Assembly: GCF_027359675.1 (NCBI RefSeq)
Contig: NZ_CP114786.1
Span: 3,880,501-3,944,500, forward strand
Direction of reading: 5' to 3'
From: Roseibium sp. Sym1
GTDB taxonomy: Bacteria > Pseudomonadota > Alphaproteobacteria > Rhizobiales > Stappiaceae
Length of the DNA stretch: 64,000 nt
The notes beneath the pieces are model-generated. The model worked only from the letters and a program-made list of their open reading frames with translations. It was not told the origin of the DNA and searched no databases. A program made the translations under genes and the position numbers. Of this stretch, positions 37,751 to 47,086 are shown piece by piece (within the stretch, counting starts at the first letter, position 1; each line of letters opens with the position of its first letter).

Positions 37751-38731
37751 TCAGCTGTTGTACCCGCGCCCGTCGGAGGCCCTTGCCAGCTCCCGGCCGC
37801 GCTTGGCTTCACGGCGGACGGTGTAGATCGATGCCAGGATGATGATGGCGGCGCCAACAAGCGTTTCCACCCGCGGCCATTGGCTGAAGATCAGCGCGCC
37901 GAAGATGGTGGCATAGAGCAGCCTGGTATAGTCGAGCGAGGCGATGGCCGTGGCTTCGCCGGCCCTGAAGGCGCGGATATTGGCCATTTGAGCAGCCCAG
38001 GAAATGATCCCGATCACGACCAGAAGACCCCATTGACCGAGCGTCGGCGTTTGCCAGGTCAGGACCGCCGGGACCAGCATGATCAGGCCGACGCCGAAGG
38101 CCTGGTAGGTCAGGATGGTGACCGGAGGGTCGGTGCGGGTCAGCATGCGCACCACGATCATCACCATGCCGGCACAGGCGGCGCCGGCGATGGCCAGGAG
38201 GGCAAAGGGGTCGATCAGCCCGTCGCCATCCGGACGCAGCATCAGGACGACCCCGAGAAAGCCGACGATGGTTGCGCCCCAGCGGTGCACACCGACTGTT
38301 TCTCCCAGCAGCCAGATCGCGAAGATGGTGATGAAGAAGGTCTTCGAGAAACTGATCGCGGTTGCGTCGGCCAGCGGCATTTCGATGACGGCGGTGAAGC
38401 CGCACAGCATGGCCGTTGCCGCGAACAGGACACGGGTGAGCTGCAGCCACGGGCGCTTGGTTTCCAGGGAGGTCGGCAATCCGCTGAGGATCTTCGGGGC
38501 GACGATGGCCAGCATGACGCCTTGCCGCACGACGAGGATCTGGAACACGGACAGGTCCTGGCCGAGCAACTTGATCAGGGTGACCATGATCGAGAAACCG
38601 AAGGCGGCCAGCAGGATCCAGAGCGCGCCGATGGTGTTGGACGGCAGCTGTTCCGTCAGGCTCGCCAGTTTGCGCGGGAGACGGTTTCCCGCGGCCTCGG
38701 AAGGGGCCGGGTCCTTGGTGGGCATGTCCAT
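37751..38731 (-). CDS. EamA/DMT-family transporter
   Basis: 326 residues from MDMPTKDPAPSEA with AGGA six bases upstream. Ten hydrophobic helices in two EamA repeats (first: GALWILLAAFGFSIMVTLIK, ADATAISFSKTFFITIFAIW; second: GLLVVIGIISWAAQMANIRA, EATAIASLDYTRLLYATIFG). Members export small metabolites or amino acids. A 40-residue cytoplasmic N-terminus precedes the first helix. Similar in build to the transporter at 46.1 kb (both carry an LADATAI/LPDATAI motif), so the two are probably distant paralogues. Substrate unknown. Confidence 0.88.
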   Translation of the reverse strand: MDMPTKDPAPSEAAGNRLPRKLASLTEQLPSNTIGALWILLAAFGFSIMVTLIKLLGQDLSVFQILVVRQGVMLAIVAPKILSGLPTSLETKRPWLQLTRVLFAATAMLCGFTAVIEMPLADATAISFSKTFFITIFAIWLLGETVGVHRWGATIVGFLGVVLMLRPDGDGLIDPFALLAIAGAACAGMVMIVVRMLTRTDPPVTILTYQAFGVGLIMLVPAVLTWQTPTLGQWGLLVVIGIISWAAQMANIRAFRAGEATAIASLDYTRLLYATIFGALIFSQWPRVETLVGAAIIILASIYTVRREAKRGRELARASDGRGYNS

Positions 38732-38931
38732 AGATGTTCCTGGCCGAACGGCAAGCGCATGCAGCGGCTCTTGCAAGCCGGTGCCGAGGCGAGACGCGGA
38801 TGGGGCTGTTGGTTGCGGTTGCAACAAGATTAGCGTTTTTCTCCGAGAAGGGAAGGGCGGTGTCCTGACACTGGTGTTTGCCTTCCGGCAAAGCCGCGCC
38901 ATACTTGTTGGAAAGAGCTGGGAGGCGGAAC

Positions 38932-39519
38932 ATGGAAAAGATCCAGACACAGGGCATTCACCACATCACGCTGGTCGGGGCCGACCGGCAGACATCCATC
39001 GATTTCTGGGAAGGCGTGCTCGGCATGCCGTTCGTGTTCGAGCAGCCCAATCTGGACGACGCCAACCAGAGCCACCTTTATTTCGACCCGGGCGACGGCC
39101 GGCTGATCACGATCTTCACCAACGAGGACCGAAAGCCCGATCCTGAACCGGCGCCGCAAACCATAGGCTGCGTGCATCATCTGGCGCTGGATGTCAGCCA
39201 GGCGACGTTCCGCCAGGTCGCGGAGCGCCTGGAGGAGCGTGGCATCGAGCACAGCGGCCCGAAGGACCGCGGCTTCATGGATTCGATCTATTTCCGCGAT
39301 CCGCTCGGCTTCCTGATCGAGCTGGCCAGCTACCGGTTCGTTCCTCCGGCCGGCGTGTTGATAGGCGAGGTCATGCTGGAGGCGCACCGCATTCGCGTCG
39401 CGCGCGGTGACTACAACATCCAGGAAATACATCTGGCCGACGCGATCGAGAAGCTGACAAGGGAAACCCGGCGCAGCCTGTCGGACGACCGGGAACCAAA
39501 GAACCCCTATAAGCGTTAA
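38932..39519 (+). CDS. VOC-family (glyoxalase/dioxygenase) protein
   Basis: 195 residues from MEKIQTQGIHHITLVGADRQ with GGGAGGCGG upstream. One clear vicinal-oxygen-chelate domain made of two beta-alpha-beta-beta-beta units: IHHITLVG supplies the first metal His, CVHHLALDV the second, and YFRDPLGFLIELASY the Glu. A C-terminal helical extension (EAHRIRVARGDYNIQEIHLA, AIEKLTRETRR) is unusual for a plain glyoxalase and resembles ring-cleaving dioxygenase-like proteins. Metal-dependent lyase or dioxygenase; substrate not readable. Confidence 0.82.
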   Translation: MEKIQTQGIHHITLVGADRQTSIDFWEGVLGMPFVFEQPNLDDANQSHLYFDPGDGRLITIFTNEDRKPDPEPAPQTIGCVHHLALDVSQATFRQVAERLEERGIEHSGPKDRGFMDSIYFRDPLGFLIELASYRFVPPAGVLIGEVMLEAHRIRVARGDYNIQEIHLADAIEKLTRETRRSLSDDREPKNPYKR

Positions 39520-39652
39520 CAAGGGGGACTGGGCACGCGAGACAGTGCGCATTGCAACCCGTATTGCGCTCCACTGTACGGCGTGTAATGCTCCCCGGAA
39601 CGGATTGGACAGGCTACAGATTCCGGATTGGAAAGGGCCAGGATTTCGGTGC

Positions 39653-40126
39653 ATGACAAGGGCTAAGAAGGGGCGTCCGGCCATTGCCGCCGACATCATC
39701 GGGTGGCGTGAAATCGTAAGTCTGCCGGAACTGGGCGTCTTCGACATGCGTGCGAAGATCGACACCGGTGCCCGCACGTCCGCGCTGCATGCAGAAGACC
39801 AGGAAGTGTTCGACCTGAACGGGCAGCGGTGGGTCCGTTTCCGTGTTCCGGCTTCCCGGCATCACAGCGATTTCCGCGTGGAAGTGCCGATACTGGATGA
39901 ACGGGATATCAAGAACACGAGTGGTGTGCCGGAAAGCAGGATCGTGATCAGGACGCTGCTGCATCTGGGACTTCACAATTGGCATGTGGATGTCTCGCTG
40001 GCGGACCGGTCCAACATGGGATTCGACATGATCCTGGGACGGACAGCGATCCGTCGCCACAATGTCCTGGTGAATGCCGGACGGTCCTTTCTGGCCGGCA
40101 AACCCGCACCGGCAACAAAACACTGA
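39653..40126 (+). CDS. rimB: RimB-type retropepsin-like protease (ATP-dependent zinc protease family)
   Basis: 157 residues from the ATG reading MTRAKKGRPAIAADI, with AGGA nine bases upstream. Family PF05618: IGWREIVSLPELGVFDMRAK followed by IDTGARTSALHA, the aspartyl-protease DTGA motif, and later DMILGRTAIRRHNVLVNAGR. Despite the old name zinc protease, the family is retropepsin-like. It lies 84 bases before rimK, and in Pseudomonas RimB removes glutamate tails that RimK adds to ribosomal protein S6. So this pair probably adjusts S6 modification. Confidence 0.87.
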   Translation: MTRAKKGRPAIAADIIGWREIVSLPELGVFDMRAKIDTGARTSALHAEDQEVFDLNGQRWVRFRVPASRHHSDFRVEVPILDERDIKNTSGVPESRIVIRTLLHLGLHNWHVDVSLADRSNMGFDMILGRTAIRRHNVLVNAGRSFLAGKPAPATKH

Positions 40127-40210
40127 AGGCCGGACAACCGGCAAAAATCACTGAAACATCGATGTCAGGCACCGGTCATACACAAGACCGAGACCAGGGG
40201 ACGAAGATCA

Positions 40211-41116
40211 ATGAAAATTGCAATGATGGCACGCAACGCCGAGCTCTATTCACATCGCCGCCTCAAGGAGGCTGCGGAAGAACGCGGGCACGAGTTGGAG
40301 ATCATCAACACGCTGCGCTGTTACATGAACATCGCCTCCCGGCGGCCGGAGATTTTTTATAACGGCAACAAGTTGACCGGTTTCGACGCGGTGATTCCGA
40401 GGATCGGCGCCTCCATTACCTATTACGGCCTCGCGGTGCTGCGTCAGTTCGAGATGATGGGTGTCTACCCGCTGAATGAATCGGTGGCCATTGGCCGCTC
40501 GCGCGACAAGCTGCGCTCCATGCAGCTTCTGGCCCGCGACGGCATCGGACTGCCGGTCACCACCTTTGCCCACGATCCGAAACAGACCGAAGAGGTCCTG
40601 GCGACCGCCGGCGGTGCGCCGGTTGTGATCAAGCTCCTGGAAGGCACCCAGGGCATCGGTGTGGTTCTGGCGGACACCGAGCGCTCGGCCAAGTCGGTGA
40701 TCGAGGCCTTCCGGGGTGCCAACGTGAACATTCTGGTTCAGGAATTCATCAAGGAAGCAGGCGGTTCGGATATTCGCGCGCTCGTTGTCGGCGGCAAGGT
40801 TATTGCCGCGATGAAGCGCACGGGTGCGGAAGGCGAATTCCGCTCCAACCTGCATCGCGGCGGCAGCGCCAAGGCGATCAAGATCACCCCGGAAGAACGG
40901 TCCACCGCGGTCCGGGCGGCCAAGACCATGGGGCTCAATGTGTGCGGCGTCGACATGCTTCGCTCGAACCACGGCGCGGTGGTGATGGAGGTGAATTCCT
41001 CTCCCGGCCTGGAAGGGGTCGAGAAGGCCACCGGGATAGACGTGGCCGGCAAGATCATCGACTTCATGGCCAAGAACGCGCAAGTCGGCAAGACCAAGAC
41101 GAAGGGGCGCGGTTGA
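40211..41116 (+). CDS. rimK: Ribosomal protein S6--L-glutamate ligase
   Basis: 301 residues, typical. Adds glutamates to the C-terminus of ribosomal protein S6 using ATP. ATP-grasp fold: [20 protein letters not shown] at the start, [39 protein letters not shown] (nucleotide-binding Lys/Glu), [19 protein letters not shown], and [19 protein letters not shown] with the metal-binding Glu/Asn. Its stop overlaps the TTG start of the next gene, and rimB precedes it, so three genes form one operon. Confidence 0.95.
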   Translation: MKIAMMARNAELYSHRRLKEAAEERGHELEIINTLRCYMNIASRRPEIFYNGNKLTGFDAVIPRIGASITYYGLAVLRQFEMMGVYPLNESVAIGRSRDKLRSMQLLARDGIGLPVTTFAHDPKQTEEVLATAGGAPVVIKLLEGTQGIGVVLADTERSAKSVIEAFRGANVNILVQEFIKEAGGSDIRALVVGGKVIAAMKRTGAEGEFRSNLHRGGSAKAIKITPEERSTAVRAAKTMGLNVCGVDMLRSNHGAVVMEVNSSPGLEGVEKATGIDVAGKIIDFMAKNAQVGKTKTKGRG

Positions 41117-42174
41117 GTACGTCCGTCAAGCCGTTTGTCATTGGCGAGCATTCCATCGCCCCGGGCACACGGCGCACCGTTGACCTGCCGGTCAGTGTCC
41201 TGTCCGACCACACGCCCGTGACCATGTCCGTCCATGTGCTGCACGGGCGCCGTCCCGGGCCGGTGCTGTTCGTCAGCGCGGCCATTCACGGCGACGAGGT
41301 CATTGGCGTCGAGATTGCCCGGCGCATTTTGAAGGCGCCGCAGCTCGAGGCGCCGGAACTTGAAAAACTGAAAGGTACGGTCCTGGTCATCCCGATCGTC
41401 AATGCCTTCGGTTTCCTCAACCATTCGCGCTACCTGCCGGACCGGCGCGACCTCAACAGGGTCTTTCCCGGCAGCCAGCGGGGCTCCCTGGCCGGCCGGC
41501 TGGCGAACCTGTTCATGACAGAGATCGTCAACCGCTCGGACTACGGTATCGATCTGCATTCGGCTGCCATTCACCGGACCAACCTGCCGCAGATCCGCGT
41601 GTCGCCGTCGCGGCCGGAAACGCTCATCCTGGCCAAGGCCTTCGGCGCGCCGGTGGTGCTGACATCGAAAGTGCGTGAAGGCTCCCTGCGCGAGGCAGCA
41701 CAGGCCAGGGGCACCGATGTGCTGGTCTTCGAGGCGGGTGAGGGGCTCCGGTTCGACGAGATGGCGATTCGCGCCGGCGTGTCGGGTATCCTGCGGGTGA
41801 TGCGATCCCTGAAGATGGTCGGCGCCAAAGGCATCACGAAGCCGAAGGCGCGCTCGATCCTGACCAAGTCGAGCTACTGGGTGCGTTCGCCCGCCGGCGG
41901 GCTGCTCAGGCCGTTCAAGTATATCGGCGATGTGGTCGAACCGCAGATGCTGCTCGGCATCGTTTCCGACCCCTTCGGCGAGAATGAGCGCAACGTTGTC
42001 GCGGACTATGGCGGTCTTGTGGTCGGACGGACCAACCTGCCGGTGGTCAACGAAGGCGATGGCCTGTTCCACATCGCGGATGTCAGCGAGAAATACGATG
42101 CCGAACTGACGCTCGACAGCCTCACTTCGCAACTTGAGGCCGATCCCCTGTTCGACGAGGACGAGATCATTTAA
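41113..42174 (+). CDS. Succinylglutamate desuccinylase/aspartoacylase-family metallopeptidase
   Basis: 353 residues from TTG 41113, which overlaps the rimK stop (TTGA) and has AAGGGG upstream; no ATG fits. M14-like zinc hydrolase: [20 protein letters not shown] gives the HxxE zinc motif, [20 protein letters not shown] the substrate arginines, [18 protein letters not shown] the third zinc His, and [12 protein letters not shown] the catalytic Glu region. The C-terminal half ([20 protein letters not shown]) is the beta-barrel found in this group. Tight coupling to rimBK suggests it acts on a glutamate-tailed or N-acyl amino-acid substrate in the same process; that is inference. Confidence 0.88.
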   Translation: MSTSVKPFVIGEHSIAPGTRRTVDLPVSVLSDHTPVTMSVHVLHGRRPGPVLFVSAAIHGDEVIGVEIARRILKAPQLEAPELEKLKGTVLVIPIVNAFGFLNHSRYLPDRRDLNRVFPGSQRGSLAGRLANLFMTEIVNRSDYGIDLHSAAIHRTNLPQIRVSPSRPETLILAKAFGAPVVLTSKVREGSLREAAQARGTDVLVFEAGEGLRFDEMAIRAGVSGILRVMRSLKMVGAKGITKPKARSILTKSSYWVRSPAGGLLRPFKYIGDVVEPQMLLGIVSDPFGENERNVVADYGGLVVGRTNLPVVNEGDGLFHIADVSEKYDAELTLDSLTSQLEADPLFDEDEII

Positions 42175-42310
42175 GGTATTATCTGAAGTCGACAGCGGCG
42201 GCACGCTCTGGCGTTGGTTGCCGCGGCGCACTATGTTGAAGCAAGACACCGCCACGGTGCTTGAAGATTGTCTCGGGATTTCCTTCCCAAACAAGCAGGT
42301 CCAGATTCTC

Positions 42311-44608
42311 ATGAACCAGATGGTCACTCCGAAATTCGGTGTTGGCGCACCTTTGCGCCGCAAGGAAGATCAGGCGCTTATCACCGGCAAGGGCATCTAT
42401 ACCGCGGATTACATGCCGGAGGGCTGCCTCCACGGTGTGGTCGTGCGCTCGGCCATGGCGCATGCGAAGATCAGCCTGGAGAATGTCGACGACATTCGTG
42501 CCATGGACGGTGTGCATCTGGTCCTGACCGGCGCCGAGCTTGCCGGCAAGATCATGCCCTGCCAGGCCCGGCCCAAGCAGATCGACGGCTCCGATTTCCA
42601 GGCACCCGACCAGCCGGTGCTGTGTTCGGACGAGGTGCGTTACGTCGGCGACGCGATCGCCTTCATCGTCGCCGATGACGTGAATGCCGCCAAGAACGCG
42701 GCGGAAATGCTCGAGGTGGACTACGATCCGCTCGAAACGGTCATCGGCATCGAGAACGCACTTGCTCCCGAAGCGGTGAAGGTGTGGCCGGAATTCGGTT
42801 CCAATGTCGCCTTCACCTATGGCCAGGGTGATCAGGCCAAGGCGGACGCGGCCTTTGCCGGTGCCGCGAAGACCGTCTCCATTGACGTCGTCAACAACCG
42901 TGTCGTTGCCAATTACATGGAACTGCGCGGCTGCGTTGCCGAGTACTCCGCGGAAACGGAACGGTTCAAGCTGACACTGGGGACTCAGGGCGGTCACGGT
43001 GTGCGCGGTGTCATCTGCTCCATCCTGGGGCTGGAACAGGACAGGCTGCAGGTGATCACGCCGGAAGTCGGCGGCGGCTTCGGCACCAAGATGTTCTGCT
43101 ACCGGGAATACCCGCTGACGATGATCGCCGCCAGGGAACTCGGCCGCGCGGTGCGCTGGGCGGGCGAACGCATGGAGCATTTTGTCACCGACGCCCACGG
43201 CCGGGACAATCTCAGCCATGCGGAACTGGCGCTGGACGGCGACAACCGGATTGTCGGGCTGAAGGTTCATGTCAAGGCGGCCATGGGGGCCTACCTGCAC
43301 CAGTTCGGACCGTTCATTCCGTTTGTCGGAACCTCGATGACGTCCGGTCTCTACGACATTCCCGCGGTGTTTGCGAAGGTGGAAGGTGTCTACATGCACA
43401 CCGTGCCGACAGATGCCTTCCGCGGCGCCGGCCGGCCGGAGGCGGCCTACCTGATCGAGCGCCTGATCGACAAGGCGGGCGAGGAGACCGGGCTCGGCCC
43501 GATCGAGATCCGCAAGCGCAACTTTATCAGGCCCGATCAGCTGCCCTACACCACCCAGACCGGCCGGATGTACGACACCGGCGATTTTGGCGGGCATCTC
43601 GACAAGGCGCTTGAGGTTGCCGACTGGGCCGGCTTCAAGGCCCGCCAGCAGGAGAGCGCGTCACGGGGAAAATACCGCGGCATCGGCATCTGTTCCTATA
43701 TCGAGGCCTGTGCCTTTGCAGGCAGCGAGGAGGCCACGCTGGAACTGGACGCCAATGGCAGCCTGACGCTGCTGATCGGCACCCAGACCAACGGCCAGGG
43801 CCACGCAACCGCCTACAGCCAGGTCGTGGCCGAGGAATTCGGCGTGACCATCGAGGATGTCAATGTCATCCAGGGGGACACGGACCGGGTCAGGAAAGGC
43901 GGCGGCACCGGTGGCTCCCGGTCGATCCCGATCGGCCTGCCGTCCGTGCGCGAGGCCGGCCGCACGCTGGTCAAGAAGGTCAAGGAACTGGCCGCCGACC
44001 GGCTCGAAGCCGGTGTCGAGGACCTGGAACTGGACAGCGGTGTCGTCCGGGTGGTCGGAACCGATCAGCAGGTCACGCTGGCGGAGATCGTGGCCGGTGC
44101 GGGTGAGACACTGTCCGCGGCCGAAGAGGTCAAGCAGACAGAAAACACCTATCCGAACGGCACCCATATCTGCGAGGTCGAGGTCGATCCGGAGACCGGC
44201 GATGTCGATTTGGTGAACTACGTCATCGTCGACGATTTCGGCGTGACCGTGAACCCGCTGCTGCTCGCAGGCCAGGTCCATGGCGGCGCGGCCTCTGCCA
44301 TCAGCCAGGCGCTGTGCGAACAGACGGTCTATGACGACGACGGGCAGCTCCTGACCGCTTCCCTGCTGGACTACCGCTTGCTGCGGGCCGAGGACGTGCC
44401 GGACATCCATTTCGAGACCCGCAACGTTCCCTCCACGACCAATGCGATGGGCATCAAGGGCGCGGGCGAGGCCGGGACCATCGGTGGCTGCGCCGCGGTC
44501 ATGAACGCGGTTCAGATGGCGCTGAAGGACGGGGCAGGGGTCACGGAGCTGCTCGACATGCCGGCAACGCCGCTCCGGGTCTGGGAAGCGATCCAGGCCG
44601 CCAAATAG
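42311..44608 (+). CDS. Molybdenum hydroxylase large subunit (CoxL/aldehyde oxidase type), orphan
   Basis: 765 residues from MNQMVTPKFGVGAPLRRKED. Xanthine dehydrogenase-family large subunit, binding the molybdopterin cofactor: ITGKGIYTADYMPEG at the start, TPEVGGGFGTKMFCYREYPL, DAFRGAGRPEAAYLIERLID and, near the end, MGIKGAGEAGTIGGCAAVMN with the catalytic Glu. The active-site loop reads FRGAGR, the form II (putative) CODH type, not the CSFR of true CO dehydrogenase. No medium (FAD) or small (2Fe-2S) subunit gene lies nearby, although the enzyme needs both. It starts 136 bases after the aspartoacylase-like gene. Substrate unknown. Confidence 0.88.
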   Translation: MNQMVTPKFGVGAPLRRKEDQALITGKGIYTADYMPEGCLHGVVVRSAMAHAKISLENVDDIRAMDGVHLVLTGAELAGKIMPCQARPKQIDGSDFQAPDQPVLCSDEVRYVGDAIAFIVADDVNAAKNAAEMLEVDYDPLETVIGIENALAPEAVKVWPEFGSNVAFTYGQGDQAKADAAFAGAAKTVSIDVVNNRVVANYMELRGCVAEYSAETERFKLTLGTQGGHGVRGVICSILGLEQDRLQVITPEVGGGFGTKMFCYREYPLTMIAARELGRAVRWAGERMEHFVTDAHGRDNLSHAELALDGDNRIVGLKVHVKAAMGAYLHQFGPFIPFVGTSMTSGLYDIPAVFAKVEGVYMHTVPTDAFRGAGRPEAAYLIERLIDKAGEETGLGPIEIRKRNFIRPDQLPYTTQTGRMYDTGDFGGHLDKALEVADWAGFKARQQESASRGKYRGIGICSYIEACAFAGSEEATLELDANGSLTLLIGTQTNGQGHATAYSQVVAEEFGVTIEDVNVIQGDTDRVRKGGGTGGSRSIPIGLPSVREAGRTLVKKVKELAADRLEAGVEDLELDSGVVRVVGTDQQVTLAEIVAGAGETLSAAEEVKQTENTYPNGTHICEVEVDPETGDVDLVNYVIVDDFGVTVNPLLLAGQVHGGAASAISQALCEQTVYDDDGQLLTASLLDYRLLRAEDVPDIHFETRNVPSTTNAMGIKGAGEAGTIGGCAAVMNAVQMALKDGAGVTELLDMPATPLRVWEAIQAAK

Positions 44609-44638
44609 GCGGTTCGCACTTCCGCCGTCCGGGCACAA

Positions 44639-44670
44639 AAAAGGGCCGGTGCACCAGCACCGGCCCTTTT
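44639..44670. terminator. Bidirectional intrinsic terminator
   Basis: AAAAGGGCCGGTGC and GCACCGGCCCTTTT form a perfect 14-bp stem with an ACCA loop, having T runs on both strands. It separates the convergent molybdenum hydroxylase and SbmA/BacA genes. Confidence 0.95.
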
Positions 44671-44684
44671 CGTCTCTGCCGGAC

Positions 44685-45698
44685 CTATTCGGCTGGCAGG
44701 GGCACGGGCTCGCCGCCGCCGCGTTCATATTCCCAGATGTTTTCCTCAAAAGCGCGAAGACGCTTGTAGACGGAGATCAGCTCGACGATGGTCGTCCAGG
44801 CGTTGACCAGATACTGGAAGGAGCTCTCCACGCGGCCGAAGGCACGCACGATCTGCTGCATCACACCGAGCGTGAAGGCGCCCGACACGATTGTCGGCGC
44901 CAGGGCGACATAGGGCACCAGCACCGTGGCCTGCAGGTAGGACCATTTGGCGACATCGAAATAAAGGTAATGGAAGAACAGCCTGAAATAGTTGTGGCGT
45001 ACATGTCCGAACAGTTCGACGACCGAGGGCGGCGAGGCCCGGTCCTCGTTGTCCTCGCCGTAAACCAGCTCCTTGCGGTAGGCCGCCTCGACCTTCTGGT
45101 TGTTGAACTCGAGACCCGGCAGCTTGAAGCCGACAACGGCAAGCAGCACGGTTCCAGATGCCGCCGATAGGATGGCGACATAGACCAGGGAATGCTCGAC
45201 CGGGCCGATCCAGGGAAGTTCGGTGACGTTCTTGGAGAGTTCCCACAGGAGCGGCAGGAAGGCGATCAGCGTCATGATGGACCGCATGAAGGACACGCCC
45301 AGGCCTTCCATGATGCGGGCGAAGCGCATCGTGTCTTCCTGGACGCGCTGCGAGGCCCCCTCGATATGGCGCACCACGTGCCAGTGCGACATGTAGTAGT
45401 CGTTCATGGCGGTGCGCCAGCGGAAGATGAAGTGCTTGATGAAGAAATCGAGCACCACGGCAATGGCGACATAGAGCGCGGCGATCCAGAAGAACGTCAT
45501 CAGTTCCGCCATGTACTCGTCCATGGTCACGGTGCCCGGTTCGGACAGGGCCTTCTGGATCGTGTCGTAGAAGGAGCCGAACCATTCGTTGATCCGGACG
45601 TCCAGCTGCACCTTGTACCAGGTCACCCAGAGAATGATCACGGAGCCCACCCAGGCCCACAAGAACCATTTTCGGGTTTTGAAAAACGAACGGAACAT
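44685..45698 (-). CDS. SbmA/BacA-family peptide transporter, short form
   Basis: 337 residues from MFRSFFKTRKWFLWAWVGSV. Very close in motif order to Escherichia SbmA: FRWRTAMNDYYMSHWHVVRH, IEGASQRVQEDTMRFA, SFMRSIMTLIAFLPLLWELS, KLPGLEFNNQKVEAAYRKEL, VYGEDNEDRASPPSV, RHNYFRLFFHYLYFDVAKW and NAWTTIVELISVYKRLRAFE. SbmA/BacA is a proton-driven importer of antimicrobial peptides, needed by rhizobia for chronic host infection. SbmA has about 406 residues; here roughly 60 N-terminal residues with the first helix are absent and no coding for them is seen upstream. An alternative start at 45818 would add sequence without resemblance. Function probably kept in part. Confidence 0.88.
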   Translation of the reverse strand: MFRSFFKTRKWFLWAWVGSVIILWVTWYKVQLDVRINEWFGSFYDTIQKALSEPGTVTMDEYMAELMTFFWIAALYVAIAVVLDFFIKHFIFRWRTAMNDYYMSHWHVVRHIEGASQRVQEDTMRFARIMEGLGVSFMRSIMTLIAFLPLLWELSKNVTELPWIGPVEHSLVYVAILSAASGTVLLAVVGFKLPGLEFNNQKVEAAYRKELVYGEDNEDRASPPSVVELFGHVRHNYFRLFFHYLYFDVAKWSYLQATVLVPYVALAPTIVSGAFTLGVMQQIVRAFGRVESSFQYLVNAWTTIVELISVYKRLRAFEENIWEYERGGGEPVPLPAE

Positions 45699-46055
45699 GG
45701 CGATCTGCCTCTCGAATCGGAATTTCCAAGGATTATAGGTGCCCGTCCGGCAATTAGGAGAGCGCACGCGATTATTGAGGATGTTGTGAAGAGATTTTGA
45801 CTGCCGTGCCGTTTTCACAAGGCAGACATGCGCGCAAAAGCGTCAATTCGGGCTGCTTGCGCATTGCAAAGGCGGCGTGTTGCCTCGATACTGGCGCTCC
45901 TTACTGATCAAACCCTGCCTGACATCCGTCTTTTACAGACCGGGCCGTGCGACACGGCCGTTGTCCCGGTTGCGCGCCGGGTGTTGTGATCTTCGCGGGA
46001 CCCGGCCCGGCGTCCCGCGGATCGTGCTTCTCGTGCCGGCCAACGGAATTGTTCC
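45699..46055. other. Intergenic, divergent
   Basis: 357 bases between the SbmA/BacA gene (leftward) and an EamA gene (rightward). A short hairpin GGCCGTGCGACACGGCC lies near 45943-45959. No convincing gene; the plus frame through 45947 is a shadow of the EamA gene. No operator recognised. Confidence 0.35.
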
Positions 46056-47057
46056 ATGACGGTTTCCAGCCTGAAGTCCCGCTTTTCCGGTCCGCCCGCG
46101 CCGACGGGCATGACCCGGCAGGCGCCGCTCCTGGGCATATCGCTGAAGGTCGCGTCCACGCTGGTGTTCTTCGTCATGGCGACGGCACTGAAAATTGCGG
46201 CGGAGAGCGTGCCGATCGGACAGCTCGTGTTCGCCCGCAACTTCTTCGGCCTGTTTCCGGTGCTGATCATGGTCGGCATGCGCCGCGAACTCGGTCTTGC
46301 CTTCAGGACGCACAATCCGAAAGGGCACCTGACGCGTGCCACCATCGGCCTGACGGCGATGGTGTGCGGCTTTACCGCGCTCTCCCTGCTGCCGTTGCCC
46401 GATGCCACGGCGATCGGTTTCGCGACGCCGCTCTTTGTTGTCGTGCTGGCGTTTCTGCTGCTCGGCGAGGCGGTCCGGATCTACCGCTGGAGCGCGGTCG
46501 GTGTGGGATTTGTCGGTATTCTCGTGGTTCTTTCACCCCATCTGGGCGAGGGGCATCTCGATGGACCGTCCACGCTCGGGGCCTTGATCGGGGTGACCGG
46601 GGCGGGCTTTGCCGCACTGGCCATGATCACCGTGCGCAAACTGTGCGAGACGGAGCGGACCTCGACCATCGTGACCTGGTTTGCCGGTTCGGCAACCCTG
46701 CTGTCGCTGCTGACCCTGCCGCTCGGCCTCGTCCTGCCCGGACAGGCCTGGGTCATTCCCGACTGGCCGACCGCCGGGCTTCTGGTGCTGATCGGACTGG
46801 CGGGCGGGGTCGGGCAGATCCTGCTCACCCAGAGCTACCGCTATGCCGACGCGTCGACCATCGCGCCGTTCGACTATGTCAACATGCTCTGGGCAATCAT
46901 CGTCGGCTGGGTGGTGTTTTCCGAAGTGCCGCTTCCGGAAGTCGTGCTCGGCGCGCTGATCGTGATCGCGGCGGGGATCTTCGTCATCTACCGCGAGCAC
47001 CGCCTCGGCCTCGACCGCACCAAATCCCGCCGCGCCTCGACACCGTCTCGCTCATAG
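46056..47057 (+). CDS. EamA/DMT-family transporter
   Basis: 333 residues. Ten hydrophobic helices in two EamA repeats (GISLKVASTLVFFVMATALK at the start, LPLPDATAIGFATPLFVVVL in the first repeat, AGGVGQILLTQSYRYADAST and VLGALIVIAAGIFVIYREHR in the second). Exporter of small metabolites by family; substrate unknown. Closest relative in the window is the EamA gene at 37.8 kb. A start at MTRQAPLLG, 54 bases later, is possible because the first ATG has only a weak ribosome site. Confidence 0.87.
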   Translation: MTVSSLKSRFSGPPAPTGMTRQAPLLGISLKVASTLVFFVMATALKIAAESVPIGQLVFARNFFGLFPVLIMVGMRRELGLAFRTHNPKGHLTRATIGLTAMVCGFTALSLLPLPDATAIGFATPLFVVVLAFLLLGEAVRIYRWSAVGVGFVGILVVLSPHLGEGHLDGPSTLGALIGVTGAGFAALAMITVRKLCETERTSTIVTWFAGSATLLSLLTLPLGLVLPGQAWVIPDWPTAGLLVLIGLAGGVGQILLTQSYRYADASTIAPFDYVNMLWAIIVGWVVFSEVPLPEVVLGALIVIAAGIFVIYREHRLGLDRTKSRRASTPSRS

Positions 47058-47086
47058 CGGCACAGGGACGGAAGGCCCGGTACCGC

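Noticed and set aside
40738..42363. 541-codon minus-strand frame opposite rimK and the aspartoacylase gene
   Set aside because: Crosses two well-defined plus-strand genes and has no recognisable domain.
42311..44608. True carbon monoxide dehydrogenase (CoxL form I)
   Set aside because: The active-site loop is FRGAGR, not the CSFR type, and no coxM/coxS lie nearby.
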